Shown in pieces: positions 46,002 through 53,436 of a stretch of 64,000 nucleotides of DNA. The stretch comes from an uncultured Victivallales bacterium. GTDB lineage: Bacteria > Verrucomicrobiota > Lentisphaeria > Victivallales > UBA1829. A program made the translations under genes and the position numbers. The stretch spans positions 71,100 to 135,099 of the forward strand of contig CALXRI010000003.1 in NCBI GenBank assembly GCA_944390795.1, given 5' to 3'. Below the pieces are notes generated by a model that was not told the DNA's origin, ran no database searches, and worked only from the letters and a program-made list of their open reading frames with translations. Within the stretch, counting starts at the first letter, position 1, and each line of letters begins with the position of its first letter.

Positions 46002-46838
46002 TCAGATCCGGGTTTCCTGAGTATTGCGGAAAACGCCGATTTTCACCAGAAACCATGCCACCGGACCCCATACGATGTATCCGTTGATCAGGATCACGCC
46101 GGTCCAGGCGGGCTCGATGCAGAGCGCAACCAGCACGAGAAAGGCAATCAGCATCCGCTTCTTGTGCCGCGGAATGGAGAAAATCCATTTCCCGAAATGC
46201 TGATAGGGGATCGAACTGACCATCAGGAAACCGAGAATCGCGGTGTAGTAGGGCAGAAAGGAAATCAGGTTCGCCATTGCGGAGTTGTCCAGCGGCTGTT
46301 CCAGCGCATAGAAGATCGTCACGCTGCAGATCGCGCCCGCCGCGCCGGGGGAGGGGAGGCCGGAAAACTTGTCGCTGCTTTTCTTTTCCAGCATTGCGTG
46401 AACATTGTATTTTGCGAGACGCAGCGCGGCGCATCCGAGATAGATCGCGCAGAGACACCAGACCAGGCGGAACTGATTGCCTGCAAGAGAACGCATGGAA
46501 TGCGCCATGACCGCGACAAGGGTGGCCGGAGCAACGCCGAATGTCACCATATCCGCAAGGGAGTCCATCTGAATGCCGTGAAGGCTCGCCGCGTTCAGAA
46601 GGCGTGCCGCATATCCGTCGAACGCATCGAACACCATGGCGAAGAGAATCATGCACGCGCTGATGGCGAAGATCGTTTCAATTCCTTCCGATCCGTCGCG
46701 CTGCATCATTTTTTCATAGACCTGAAGCGTGTAGAGAATCGCCGCGAAGCCGCAGAGAGAATTGCCGAGCGTCAGCGCATTCGGGACCCATTTGATCCAG
46801 CGGTTGCGTTTGATCAGATCCTTGAAGTGCTGTTTCAT
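46002..46838 (-). CDS. pssA: CDP-diacylglycerol-serine O-phosphatidyltransferase
   Basis: The 278-aa membrane enzyme joins serine to CDP-diacylglycerol. The CDP-alcohol phosphatidyltransferase motif reads DAFDGYAARLLNAASLHG, then IQMDSLADMVTFG, near 75-110. Several membrane helices follow. ATG 46838 has GGAG upstream; the longer frame to 47069 is psd in another frame. Directly follows psd, so phosphatidylserine synthesis and decarboxylation are encoded together. Confidence 0.94.
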   Translation of the reverse strand: MKQHFKDLIKRNRWIKWVPNALTLGNSLCGFAAILYTLQVYEKMMQRDGSEGIETIFAISACMILFAMVFDAFDGYAARLLNAASLHGIQMDSLADMVTFGVAPATLVAVMAHSMRSLAGNQFRLVWCLCAIYLGCAALRLAKYNVHAMLEKKSSDKFSGLPSPGAAGAICSVTIFYALEQPLDNSAMANLISFLPYYTAILGFLMVSSIPYQHFGKWIFSIPRHKKRMLIAFLVLVALCIEPAWTGVILINGYIVWGPVAWFLVKIGVFRNTQETRI

Positions 46839-46852
46839 GCCGGCTCCGCGTT

Positions 46853-47605
46853 TCAGGAAGGGTTCTGGGGTTTCTGTCCCGGTATCACGGTATCCTGCTT
46901 TATGCAGAACCTGGCGATTTCGGTGACTCCGGCGAATACTCGGTCTCCGACGCTGACTGCGGGTGTGAAATTGCTTTTTACCGGAAGGTAAAGCTCTGTT
47001 CTGGAACCGAATTTGATCATGCCGTAGCGTTCCCCTTTTTCCAGAACGGCGCCGGAGTCGACCGGACACACGATGCGCCTTGCGACCGCGCCGGAGATCT
47101 GTTTCACCGCGACCGGGAATTCGGTCCCGTCTATTTTTCCGGTTCCACCCATGATGAGGGATTCGTTTTCTTTGGCGGCGCGTCCGTCGCGGGCGTCATG
47201 AAAACAGCCTTCCTTGTATGCGGTGAAACGAACGGTCATTCTGCATGGCGCACGGTTCAGATGCACATCGAAAACGGAAAGAAAAATGCCGATGCGGAGC
47301 ATGTCTCTGCCGTCAAAGAGCTTTGCCAGCTCCTCGTTGCCGCAGTTGCTGTTCGGGATCAGTTCTATGTCGCGCACGACACCGTCCGCGGGCGAGGTGA
47401 GAATCCGTTCATCAGATGGAATCTGGCGTTCGGGATCGCGGAAAAACGCCGCGAATGCCGCCCACAGGACAACGACAAAGACGGCGAGACAGAGTCCGGC
47501 CCGTCCGTTGACAATGACAGCCAGCACCGCGCACAGGATCAGGAGCACCGCCGCGCACACGGTTGCGCGGAGCCATTCTTTTCTGCCATAGTTTGTCAGT
47601 TTCAT
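46853..47605 (-). CDS. psd: Phosphatidylserine decarboxylase (short-chain type)
   Basis: The 250-aa product has an N-terminal membrane segment, the SPADGVVRDIE block near 73, VFDVHLNRAPCRM, and the autocleavage region MIKFGSRTELYLP, where the chain is cut before Ser to form the pyruvoyl group. It converts phosphatidylserine to phosphatidylethanolamine. Length matches the short bacterial/archaeal-like Psd. It lies 14 bases upstream of pssA. Confidence 0.94.
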   Translation of the reverse strand: MKLTNYGRKEWLRATVCAAVLLILCAVLAVIVNGRAGLCLAVFVVVLWAAFAAFFRDPERQIPSDERILTSPADGVVRDIELIPNSNCGNEELAKLFDGRDMLRIGIFLSVFDVHLNRAPCRMTVRFTAYKEGCFHDARDGRAAKENESLIMGGTGKIDGTEFPVAVKQISGAVARRIVCPVDSGAVLEKGERYGMIKFGSRTELYLPVKSNFTPAVSVGDRVFAGVTEIARFCIKQDTVIPGQKPQNPS

Positions 47606-47639
47606 TGATAATTCTCTCTCAGTAGTTGTTGCATTGCAT

Positions 47640-48146
47640 TCAAATCGGCTGTGTGAGAAACGCCGCCAGTTCCGGCCTTGCCGCAACGTTGCCGTGACAG
47701 ACCGCCAGCGCAAGCGCATCCGTGGAATCGTCGGGAATTCCCGAAACCTCCAGGCGGCAGAGCGCCGCAAGCACCGACGCAACCTGTTCCTTGGAGGCTG
47801 CTCCGATTCCGACCGCCGACCTTTTCGCCGTCTTCGGCGAATATTCGTAAACAGGCACGCCCGCATTTGCCGCGGAAGCGATCGCCGCGCCGCGCGCCAT
47901 GCTCAGAATCATCGTCGTCCGGACGTTTTTTCCGACGAACGCCATCTCAATGGACGCCGCGTCCGGACGGAATGTTTCAATCAGCTCGCCGATTCCCCCG
48001 TAGATCCGGCGCAGGCATTCGCTGTGCTTCAGCGACGGAGCGTTTTTGATGACTCCGCAGTCCAGCACGCTGATGCTGCCGTCCTCCATGCGGACCACTC
48101 CGTAGCCGGTCCGCCGGATTGCCGTATCTATTCCGAGAATGATCAT
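47640..48146 (-). CDS. ruvC: Crossover junction endodeoxyribonuclease RuvC
   Basis: The 168-aa Holliday junction resolvase has acidic residues in GIDTAIRRTGYG (Asp 7 or so), ASIEMAFVGKN (Glu) and DDSTDALALAVCH (two Asp). ATG 48146 is chosen over the longer frame, which overlaps yebC. It follows yebC by 22 bases, a frequent pairing. ruvA and ruvB are not in the window. Confidence 0.94.
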   Translation of the reverse strand: MIILGIDTAIRRTGYGVVRMEDGSISVLDCGVIKNAPSLKHSECLRRIYGGIGELIETFRPDAASIEMAFVGKNVRTTMILSMARGAAIASAANAGVPVYEYSPKTAKRSAVGIGAASKEQVASVLAALCRLEVSGIPDDSTDALALAVCHGNVAARPELAAFLTQPI

Positions 48147-48168
48147 CTCATGCGTTTCCCCGGGGGGA

Positions 48169-48930
48169 TTACTCCTGGGCGTCGATTTCGTCCAGAACCT
48201 CGCTGGCGATATTCGCGTTGTGATGCACGGCCTGCACATCCTCCAGATCGTCCAGCCTGTCCACAAGGCGCAGGATCTGCTGAGCGGTGGAGAGATCGTT
48301 TACTCCGACCGTGTTGTCCGGACGGCGCACGATGCCGGATTCGGAGGTTTCGATTCCCGCATCCTCCAGCGCCTTGGCGATGTCGGTGAAAGCTTCGGGG
48401 GGTCCCCAGATTTCCGCTATGCCGTCTTCCACCTCAATGTCTTCCGCCCCTGCGTCAAGCACGATGTCCATCAGTTTTTCCTCGTCGGCATTGGCTTCGT
48501 CGGTGATTACGAAATGCGCCTTGCGCTGGAACATCCAGCCGACCGCGCCGCTGGCCGCGAGATTGCCGTTGTTGCGGTCGAAGGTCATGCGCACGTCGCC
48601 GATGGTGCGGTTTTTATTGTCTGTCAGGCATTCGACAATGATTGCGGTCCCCTGCGGACCGTATCCTTCGTAGACAATCTCCTCGTAAACCACGTTGCCG
48701 AGTTCGCCGGCGCCTTTTTTGATGGCGCGGTCGATGTTTTCCCGCGGCATGTTGGCCGAGCGCGCCTCGATCAGAGCCATTCTCAGACGGGGATTCGAGT
48801 TCGGGTCCTTGCCGCTCTGCTTCACGCAGACCATGATCTCCTTGGCGAGCTTTGAAAAAATCTTGCCTTTCTTCTTATCCGAAGCTTCCTTCTTGTGCTT
48901 GATGTTCGCCCATTTGCTGTGACCTGACAT
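48169..48930 (-). CDS. yebC: YebC/PmpR-family transcription/translation factor
   Basis: The 253-aa product starts MSGHSKWANIKHKKEASDKK and contains the three-domain YebC pattern (RENIDRAIKKGAGE, YEGYGPQGTAIIVE, NKNRTIGDVRM, VDRLDDLEDVQAVHHNA). The family was described as a DNA-binding regulator and more recently linked to relief of ribosome stalling. Promoter at 49023-49051. First gene of yebC-ruvC-psd-pssA-nth-acyltransferase. Confidence 0.95.
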   Translation of the reverse strand: MSGHSKWANIKHKKEASDKKKGKIFSKLAKEIMVCVKQSGKDPNSNPRLRMALIEARSANMPRENIDRAIKKGAGELGNVVYEEIVYEGYGPQGTAIIVECLTDNKNRTIGDVRMTFDRNNGNLAASGAVGWMFQRKAHFVITDEANADEEKLMDIVLDAGAEDIEVEDGIAEIWGPPEAFTDIAKALEDAGIETSESGIVRRPDNTVGVNDLSTAQQILRLVDRLDDLEDVQAVHHNANIASEVLDEIDAQE

Positions 48931-49022
48931 CGGCTGCCCTTCCTTTTTTCTAAAAGTTATTTCATCTGAAAAATATTCCTGCAGATCATATCCGGGATAC
49001 CCCGGTACATGCAACGGCCTTT

Positions 49023-49051
49023 AAAATATCACGCCTTTGCCGGTTTGTCAA
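49023..49051 (-). promoter_or_regulatory. Sigma70-like promoter for the yebC operon
   Basis: On the minus strand TTGACA (49046-49051) and TATTTT (49023-49028) are separated by 17 bases. The -35 overlaps the end of the prepilin peptidase gene. Confidence 0.65.
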
Positions 49052-49902
49052 TTCAAAATCCGAAGATACATTCCGACAAGCGTTTCCCCGAAGAAAATCC
49101 AGAGCAGCATTCCGAATGCCAGAAAGGGGCCGAAACGCAGCGTCCGGCGTTTCCTGTATTTGGGGATCAGGCGCAGGAATGGCGCGGCGAGAAGTCCCGC
49201 CAGGGAGCCGGCGGCCACCGTGAACAACGCGCAGGGCAGTCCGGCCATTGCGCCGGCCGCCGCGATGAACTTCACGTCGCCCCAGCCGAGCGCCTCCCGG
49301 CGGAAAATTCTTCTGCCCGCCGCCGCGCAGAGCGCCATCAGACCTCCCGCCGCCGCCAGCGATCCCAGACTCAGCAGAAATGCCGTGATCCGGGATTCCA
49401 GATGCCAGGCCGAGGGAAACAGCAGGGCAAACAGCAATCCGCAGATCATGCCCGTATAAGTGAATTCATTCGGAATGATTCCCAGTTCGCAGTCCGTGAA
49501 GGCGCTGCAGATCAGAATTGCGGTCATCACGAAGAAGGGCGCCAGCAGCGTCAGCGGCTCGCCCGCAGCCGTGACCTTCAGGAAAATCAGCGCGAACAGG
49601 AGCCCCGTGACCAGCTCCACAAGAAAATAGCGGATCGTAATGGGTTCATGACAGGCGCTGCAGCGTCCCCGGAGAAAGATCCAGCTCAGAAGCGGAATAT
49701 TCTCCAGCGGCGTGATTTCGTGGTCGCATTTCGGGCAGTGCGACGGCGGCGAGACTACGGACATGCCGCGCGGCACCCTCCAGATGCAGACGTTCAGGAA
49801 ACTGCCGATGCAGCATCCGAACACAAAGACAATGACACACCAGACGGTGAAGAGCTGCGGATACATCTGGAAACAGGCGGAGACATCTGCCGGAGTTTGC
49901 AT
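49048..49902 (-). CDS. Prepilin peptidase (PilD/GspO type)
   Basis: The 284-aa polytopic membrane protein has an N-terminal methyltransferase-type half with Cys pairs (CPKC and CSAC) and catalytic Asp residues in FTDCELGIIPN and GWGDVKF. It cleaves leader peptides of type IV pilins and pseudopilins and N-methylates the new end. It probably processes the three pseudopilin-like proteins in the window. ATG 49902 is used; ATG 49935 would add 11 residues without a better binding site. No type II secretion genes are beside it. Confidence 0.93.
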   Translation of the reverse strand: MQTPADVSACFQMYPQLFTVWCVIVFVFGCCIGSFLNVCIWRVPRGMSVVSPPSHCPKCDHEITPLENIPLLSWIFLRGRCSACHEPITIRYFLVELVTGLLFALIFLKVTAAGEPLTLLAPFFVMTAILICSAFTDCELGIIPNEFTYTGMICGLLFALLFPSAWHLESRITAFLLSLGSLAAAGGLMALCAAAGRRIFRREALGWGDVKFIAAAGAMAGLPCALFTVAAGSLAGLLAAPFLRLIPKYRKRRTLRFGPFLAFGMLLWIFFGETLVGMYLRILN

Positions 49903-50061
49903 GGAATGATTTTCTTTCTGCCTGTTAAGCGGCATGCGTGCCGCACGAAGGCGCCATTACTGTACTCCCTGCCGGCTGTTTTTCAACTGTTGTCCTGAAT
50001 TCCTCCAGCGCTTTTCGCACCTTTTTCCTTCCGATTCCCGCTTTCCGCTTCAGGAATTTTC

Positions 50062-50089
50062 TTGACAAACGTTCCCGGCGTGTTATACT
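50062..50089 (+). promoter_or_regulatory. Strong sigma70-like promoter
   Basis: TTGACA (50062-50067) and TATACT (50084-50089) are 16 bases apart, close to consensus. It drives the CNNM/CorC-like gene from a leader of about 80 bases. Confidence 0.7.
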
Positions 50090-50173
50090 GCAATCCAAAG
50101 GCTCTCATGTTGAGACCGGACGCAGGGCACGTCTCAGGAAAGCAATACCGCCCGGGAGTTTTATTGCCGGCTT

Positions 50174-51421
50174 ATGGATTATCTTACAGAGATCGCAAGC
50201 ATTCTTTTCCTGCTTGCCATGTCCGCCTACTTTTCGGCGTCGGAAACCGCGTTTTCCACTTTGAACCGCACGCGCATGAAGGCGTATGTCGAAAAGGGCG
50301 TGCGCGGATCGTCCCTGGCCTACAAACTCTCCGAACATTACGACCGGCTGCTCTCCACTGTTCTGATCGGCAACAACATCGTGAACATTGCAATGGCTTC
50401 CATCAGCACGGTGCTGTTCACAAAAATCGTTTCCGGCAATGCGGAAAAGGGAGCCATGCTTTCCACGCTTGTGATTACTGTCGTCGTGCTTGTCTTCGGT
50501 GAAATCTCACCGAAAAGCATTGCAAAGGACTGTCCGGAGAGCTTCTCCATCTTTTCCGCCCCGCTGCTTCAGCTCCTGATCTGGATTCTGGCGCCGGTGA
50601 ACTTCCTTTTCACATGCTGGAAGAAGTTTCTTGCCAAAACCTTCCGGCTGCAGAGCGATTCCCGCATCTCCCAGGAGGAGCTGCTCATGATCGTCGACGA
50701 AGTCGAACAGGACGGAACATTGAACCGGAACGAGGGGGAACTCCTGCGAAACGCAATTGAATTTTCCGATTTCGAGGCGAAGGACATTCTGACCCCCCGC
50801 GTGAATCTTGTCGCGCTTCCCGTCACCGCGACCAGGGAGGAGATTGCGCAGCTCTTTTATGAAAAGAAATTTTCCCGCCTCCTGATCTATGAGGACAACA
50901 TCGACAATATCATCGGTGTCATTCATCTGAAGAATTTTTATGCAAATGCGGAAAATGAACACCCCATCAAGGAGATCATCGCTCCGGTCGCGTTCACGTT
51001 CGCGGGAGAGAAAATCAGCGCCATCATGCGGAAACTTCAGCAACAGCGCGTCCAGGTCGCCGTGGTGCTGGACGAATTCGGCGGCACGCTGGGCATCGTG
51101 ACCATGGAGGATGTCCTGGAAACGCTCGTCGGCGACATCTGGGATGAGCACGAACAGATCGTCAACCCCTTCCGGAAGGTCGCGAAGGGCGTGTTCCAGG
51201 TGGATGCCTTCGTTTCCCTTTCCGATTTCGCCAAGTTCTTCAATGTCAAGCTCAATTCGAAAATGGCCTCTCTCAACGGCTGGGTTCTTGAGAACTTCCA
51301 GGATATTCCGCAGAAGGGGGATTCCTTCCGCTATGAGCATCTGACGATCACCGTTCTTGCGACGGAGCACCGCCATGTTTCTCTCCTGGAGATCCGCTGC
51401 GAGGAAAAGGCGCCCGAGTGA
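50174..51421 (+). CDS. CNNM/CorC-type membrane protein (DUF21-CBS-transporter-associated)
   Basis: The 415-aa product has an N-terminal DUF21/CNNM domain with about three to four helices (YFSASETAFSTLNRTRM near 19, LIGNNIVNIAMASISTVLF near 65, VFGEISPKSIAKDCPE), two CBS domains (about 195-320, LTPRVNLVALPV, VVLDEFGGTLGIVTMED) and the C-terminal CorC_HlyC domain. Family members handle magnesium or act in stress resistance; 'hemolysin' is a historic label. The strong promoter suggests constitutive expression. No partner genes adjacent. Confidence 0.92.
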   Translation: MDYLTEIASILFLLAMSAYFSASETAFSTLNRTRMKAYVEKGVRGSSLAYKLSEHYDRLLSTVLIGNNIVNIAMASISTVLFTKIVSGNAEKGAMLSTLVITVVVLVFGEISPKSIAKDCPESFSIFSAPLLQLLIWILAPVNFLFTCWKKFLAKTFRLQSDSRISQEELLMIVDEVEQDGTLNRNEGELLRNAIEFSDFEAKDILTPRVNLVALPVTATREEIAQLFYEKKFSRLLIYEDNIDNIIGVIHLKNFYANAENEHPIKEIIAPVAFTFAGEKISAIMRKLQQQRVQVAVVLDEFGGTLGIVTMEDVLETLVGDIWDEHEQIVNPFRKVAKGVFQVDAFVSLSDFAKFFNVKLNSKMASLNGWVLENFQDIPQKGDSFRYEHLTITVLATEHRHVSLLEIRCEEKAPE

Positions 51422-51502
51422 GTCATGTTTCATCCTTATGTCTCAGAACCTCCCGGATTTCAGGGCATAAGGAAAAAATCCGGAACATTTTCCGCTCCCC
51501 CC

Positions 51503-51557
51503 TTGTTTTTTTCCCGCTTTCGAATATAATTTGGAAAAAGAAGATTTAACGTTATAT
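51503..51557 (+). promoter_or_regulatory. Promoter and LacI-type operator before the 51576 regulator
   Basis: TTGTTT (51503-51508) and TATAAT (51525-51530) are 16 bases apart. ATTTAACGTTATAT (51544-51557), symmetric around CG except one pair, starts just after the expected transcription start. Arrangement implies repression, probably autorepression. Confidence 0.7.
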
Positions 51558-51575
51558 TCATTCATCGGAGTGTGC

Positions 51576-52619
51576 ATGGCGGTTACCCTGAAAATGATTG
51601 CGGAACGGGCGGGAGTCTCCGTCATGGCGGTATCCACGGTTCTGAACCACCGCGGGAATTCCGGCGTGTCCCCCGCCACGCGGAGCAGGATCGAGAACAT
51701 CGCGCGCGAGCTGAACTATCATCCGAATCTGCTGGCGAGTTCCATCCGGACGGGAATCGTGAAAACCATTGCCGTGATTACGAACTGGAGCGATTATGCC
51801 GCCATGCGCAATGCCAGTGAAATTCTGTATGGAATCCAGCATACGGCCGCTTTGGAAGGATACTGTGTTCATCTTTACGGCGCGGAAGATCTGGAAAAAA
51901 CGTTTGCCGGAATAGCCTCCCAGCAAATTGAGCGCGTGATCCTGATTTCCGTGAACGAGTCTGTCTGCCGGGAGACTGCCGCATACTGCAGGAAAATGTC
52001 CTTTTCCCTGGTTTTTGCAAACAGTCCCGCAGGGTTCGGCTTTCCCGGCGTTCTGATGGACAATTTCTCCGCGATGTATGAAACCGTTTCGCATCTGATC
52101 CGTCTGGGGCACCGCGCAATCGGTCTGGTCTGTTCGCCGCATGCACTCTACGTCAACCGGGAGCGTCACCGGGGATACGAGCAGGCGATGCGGGATGCGG
52201 GGCTTCCCGTTCTTCCCGAATGGCAGACCTGCGGCGAATACCCGAACCGGGAGGGCTTGCACACTCTCCTGACGCTCCCGGAAGACAAGAAGGTTTCCGC
52301 CGTTGCGGCCGTCGCCTCCGCCTGGCTCTGCGACATTGCACGCTTCCTGCTGCGGAACGGCCTTTCCGTTCCGCGCGATCTCTCCCTCGCCGGATTCTGC
52401 GAGGATTCCCAGACTGCCGCTTACAGTCTGGTCCCCTTTTCCCATTCCGAATACCGGCCGGTGGAGATCGGCGTCAATGCCGCCTCGCTGCTCCTGAACG
52501 GGAAATGCGCCCTGGAAGCGGATGCTCCTGGAACATATCTTGTGAAATCCGTTTTTGTTCCGATGGAATCAACCGCCGCATACCGCGGCACAAAGGAGAG
52601 AGGAGCTCGGAAACAATGA
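51576..52619 (+). CDS. LacI-family transcriptional regulator
   Basis: The 347-aa product has the HTH ([20 protein letters not shown]) and hinge ([15 protein letters not shown]) and a degenerate sugar-binding core ([39 protein letters not shown]). ATG 51576 follows GGAG at 5 bases. Its stop overlaps the pseudopilin start (ATGA), so regulator and pseudopilin are coupled. It probably controls the pseudopilin-DUF4838-M20 genes downstream. Confidence 0.92.
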   Translation: MAVTLKMIAERAGVSVMAVSTVLNHRGNSGVSPATRSRIENIARELNYHPNLLASSIRTGIVKTIAVITNWSDYAAMRNASEILYGIQHTAALEGYCVHLYGAEDLEKTFAGIASQQIERVILISVNESVCRETAAYCRKMSFSLVFANSPAGFGFPGVLMDNFSAMYETVSHLIRLGHRAIGLVCSPHALYVNRERHRGYEQAMRDAGLPVLPEWQTCGEYPNREGLHTLLTLPEDKKVSAVAAVASAWLCDIARFLLRNGLSVPRDLSLAGFCEDSQTAAYSLVPFSHSEYRPVEIGVNAASLLLNGKCALEADAPGTYLVKSVFVPMESTAAYRGTKERGARKQ

Positions 52620-53392
52620 AACATGCATCCGCATTTTCCGCGGCGTCTTCCGCAAGACGCGCGGACAGGCTCGGTTTTACCTTGATCGAGCTTCTGATCG
52701 TGATCGCCGTTATCGCGATTCTTGCCGGCATGCTTCTCCCCGCCTTGAGCAAAGCCCGAGATGCGGCATATTCCGCGTCATGTCTGAACAAGCGCAAACA
52801 GCTGGGAGTGGTTTTCATGCTGTATGCCTCGGACTATAACCGCTGGAGCACCGGAGCGCCCTATCCCTACAAAGGGAGGCTGATCTATTCCTTTCTGCAG
52901 AATGAGGGATATCTGAGGGCGCCGGCGGATTTCTCCAAACGGGACTCCAGTCTTTTGAAATGTCCTTCCATGAATGCTGTCGAGGGCCAGCCCTACCATG
53001 TGACGACGGCGATGAACCCCAATGTCGGCGACGGAAGTCTCATGGGGAACACAGATTACCATTACAGCTTCATCTACAAGCAGGGGGAAGATGAGAGTTC
53101 CTTTTTCAAGCCGGACTCGGTGCCTGCGGGGACGTCTCTCCTCGCCTGGGCGGCGGACGGTCCCCGGATGTCGGATTATCCCATGTCCTTTCCTCATGCG
53201 CGGAGAAGCTGCATGCTCTTTCTGGACCTCCATGTGGAAAACGTCAGCTATCGTGTGCTGGGATCCTTTTTCAGATTTTCCACGGATCGCGGAAGCACGA
53301 CCGATCCGGCTCCCGCCAATCCCGGAATGATTCAGACTGCCTCGATCGGCGGAAGCAACTGGAACCGTTATCCGTTCCGGCTGGTCCGGTGA
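52616..53392 (+). CDS. Pseudopilin-like protein (prepilin N-terminal motif)
   Basis: The 258-aa product has a basic leader ending [20 protein letters not shown], with the canonical Gly before Phe for prepilin peptidase cleavage. The soluble domain ends with [19 protein letters not shown], matching the position of the H-X9-DG motif but with DL instead of DG. ATG 52616 overlaps the lacI stop. It lies 44 bases before a DUF4838/CBM9 gene, repeating the pairing seen at 18.8-24.7 kb. Probably inner-membrane anchored, facing the periplasm. Confidence 0.88.
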   Translation: MKHASAFSAASSARRADRLGFTLIELLIVIAVIAILAGMLLPALSKARDAAYSASCLNKRKQLGVVFMLYASDYNRWSTGAPYPYKGRLIYSFLQNEGYLRAPADFSKRDSSLLKCPSMNAVEGQPYHVTTAMNPNVGDGSLMGNTDYHYSFIYKQGEDESSFFKPDSVPAGTSLLAWAADGPRMSDYPMSFPHARRSCMLFLDLHVENVSYRVLGSFFRFSTDRGSTTDPAPANPGMIQTASIGGSNWNRYPFRLVR

Positions 53393-53436
53393 ATTCGCTG
53401 TCTGCAACGTTCAATGACAAATAAGGAGATTTGCAA

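Noticed and set aside
51445-51475. CCTTATG/CATAAGG inverted repeat after the CNNM/CorC gene as a terminator
   Set aside because: The stem is followed by A residues rather than T on the plus strand, and the loop is long.
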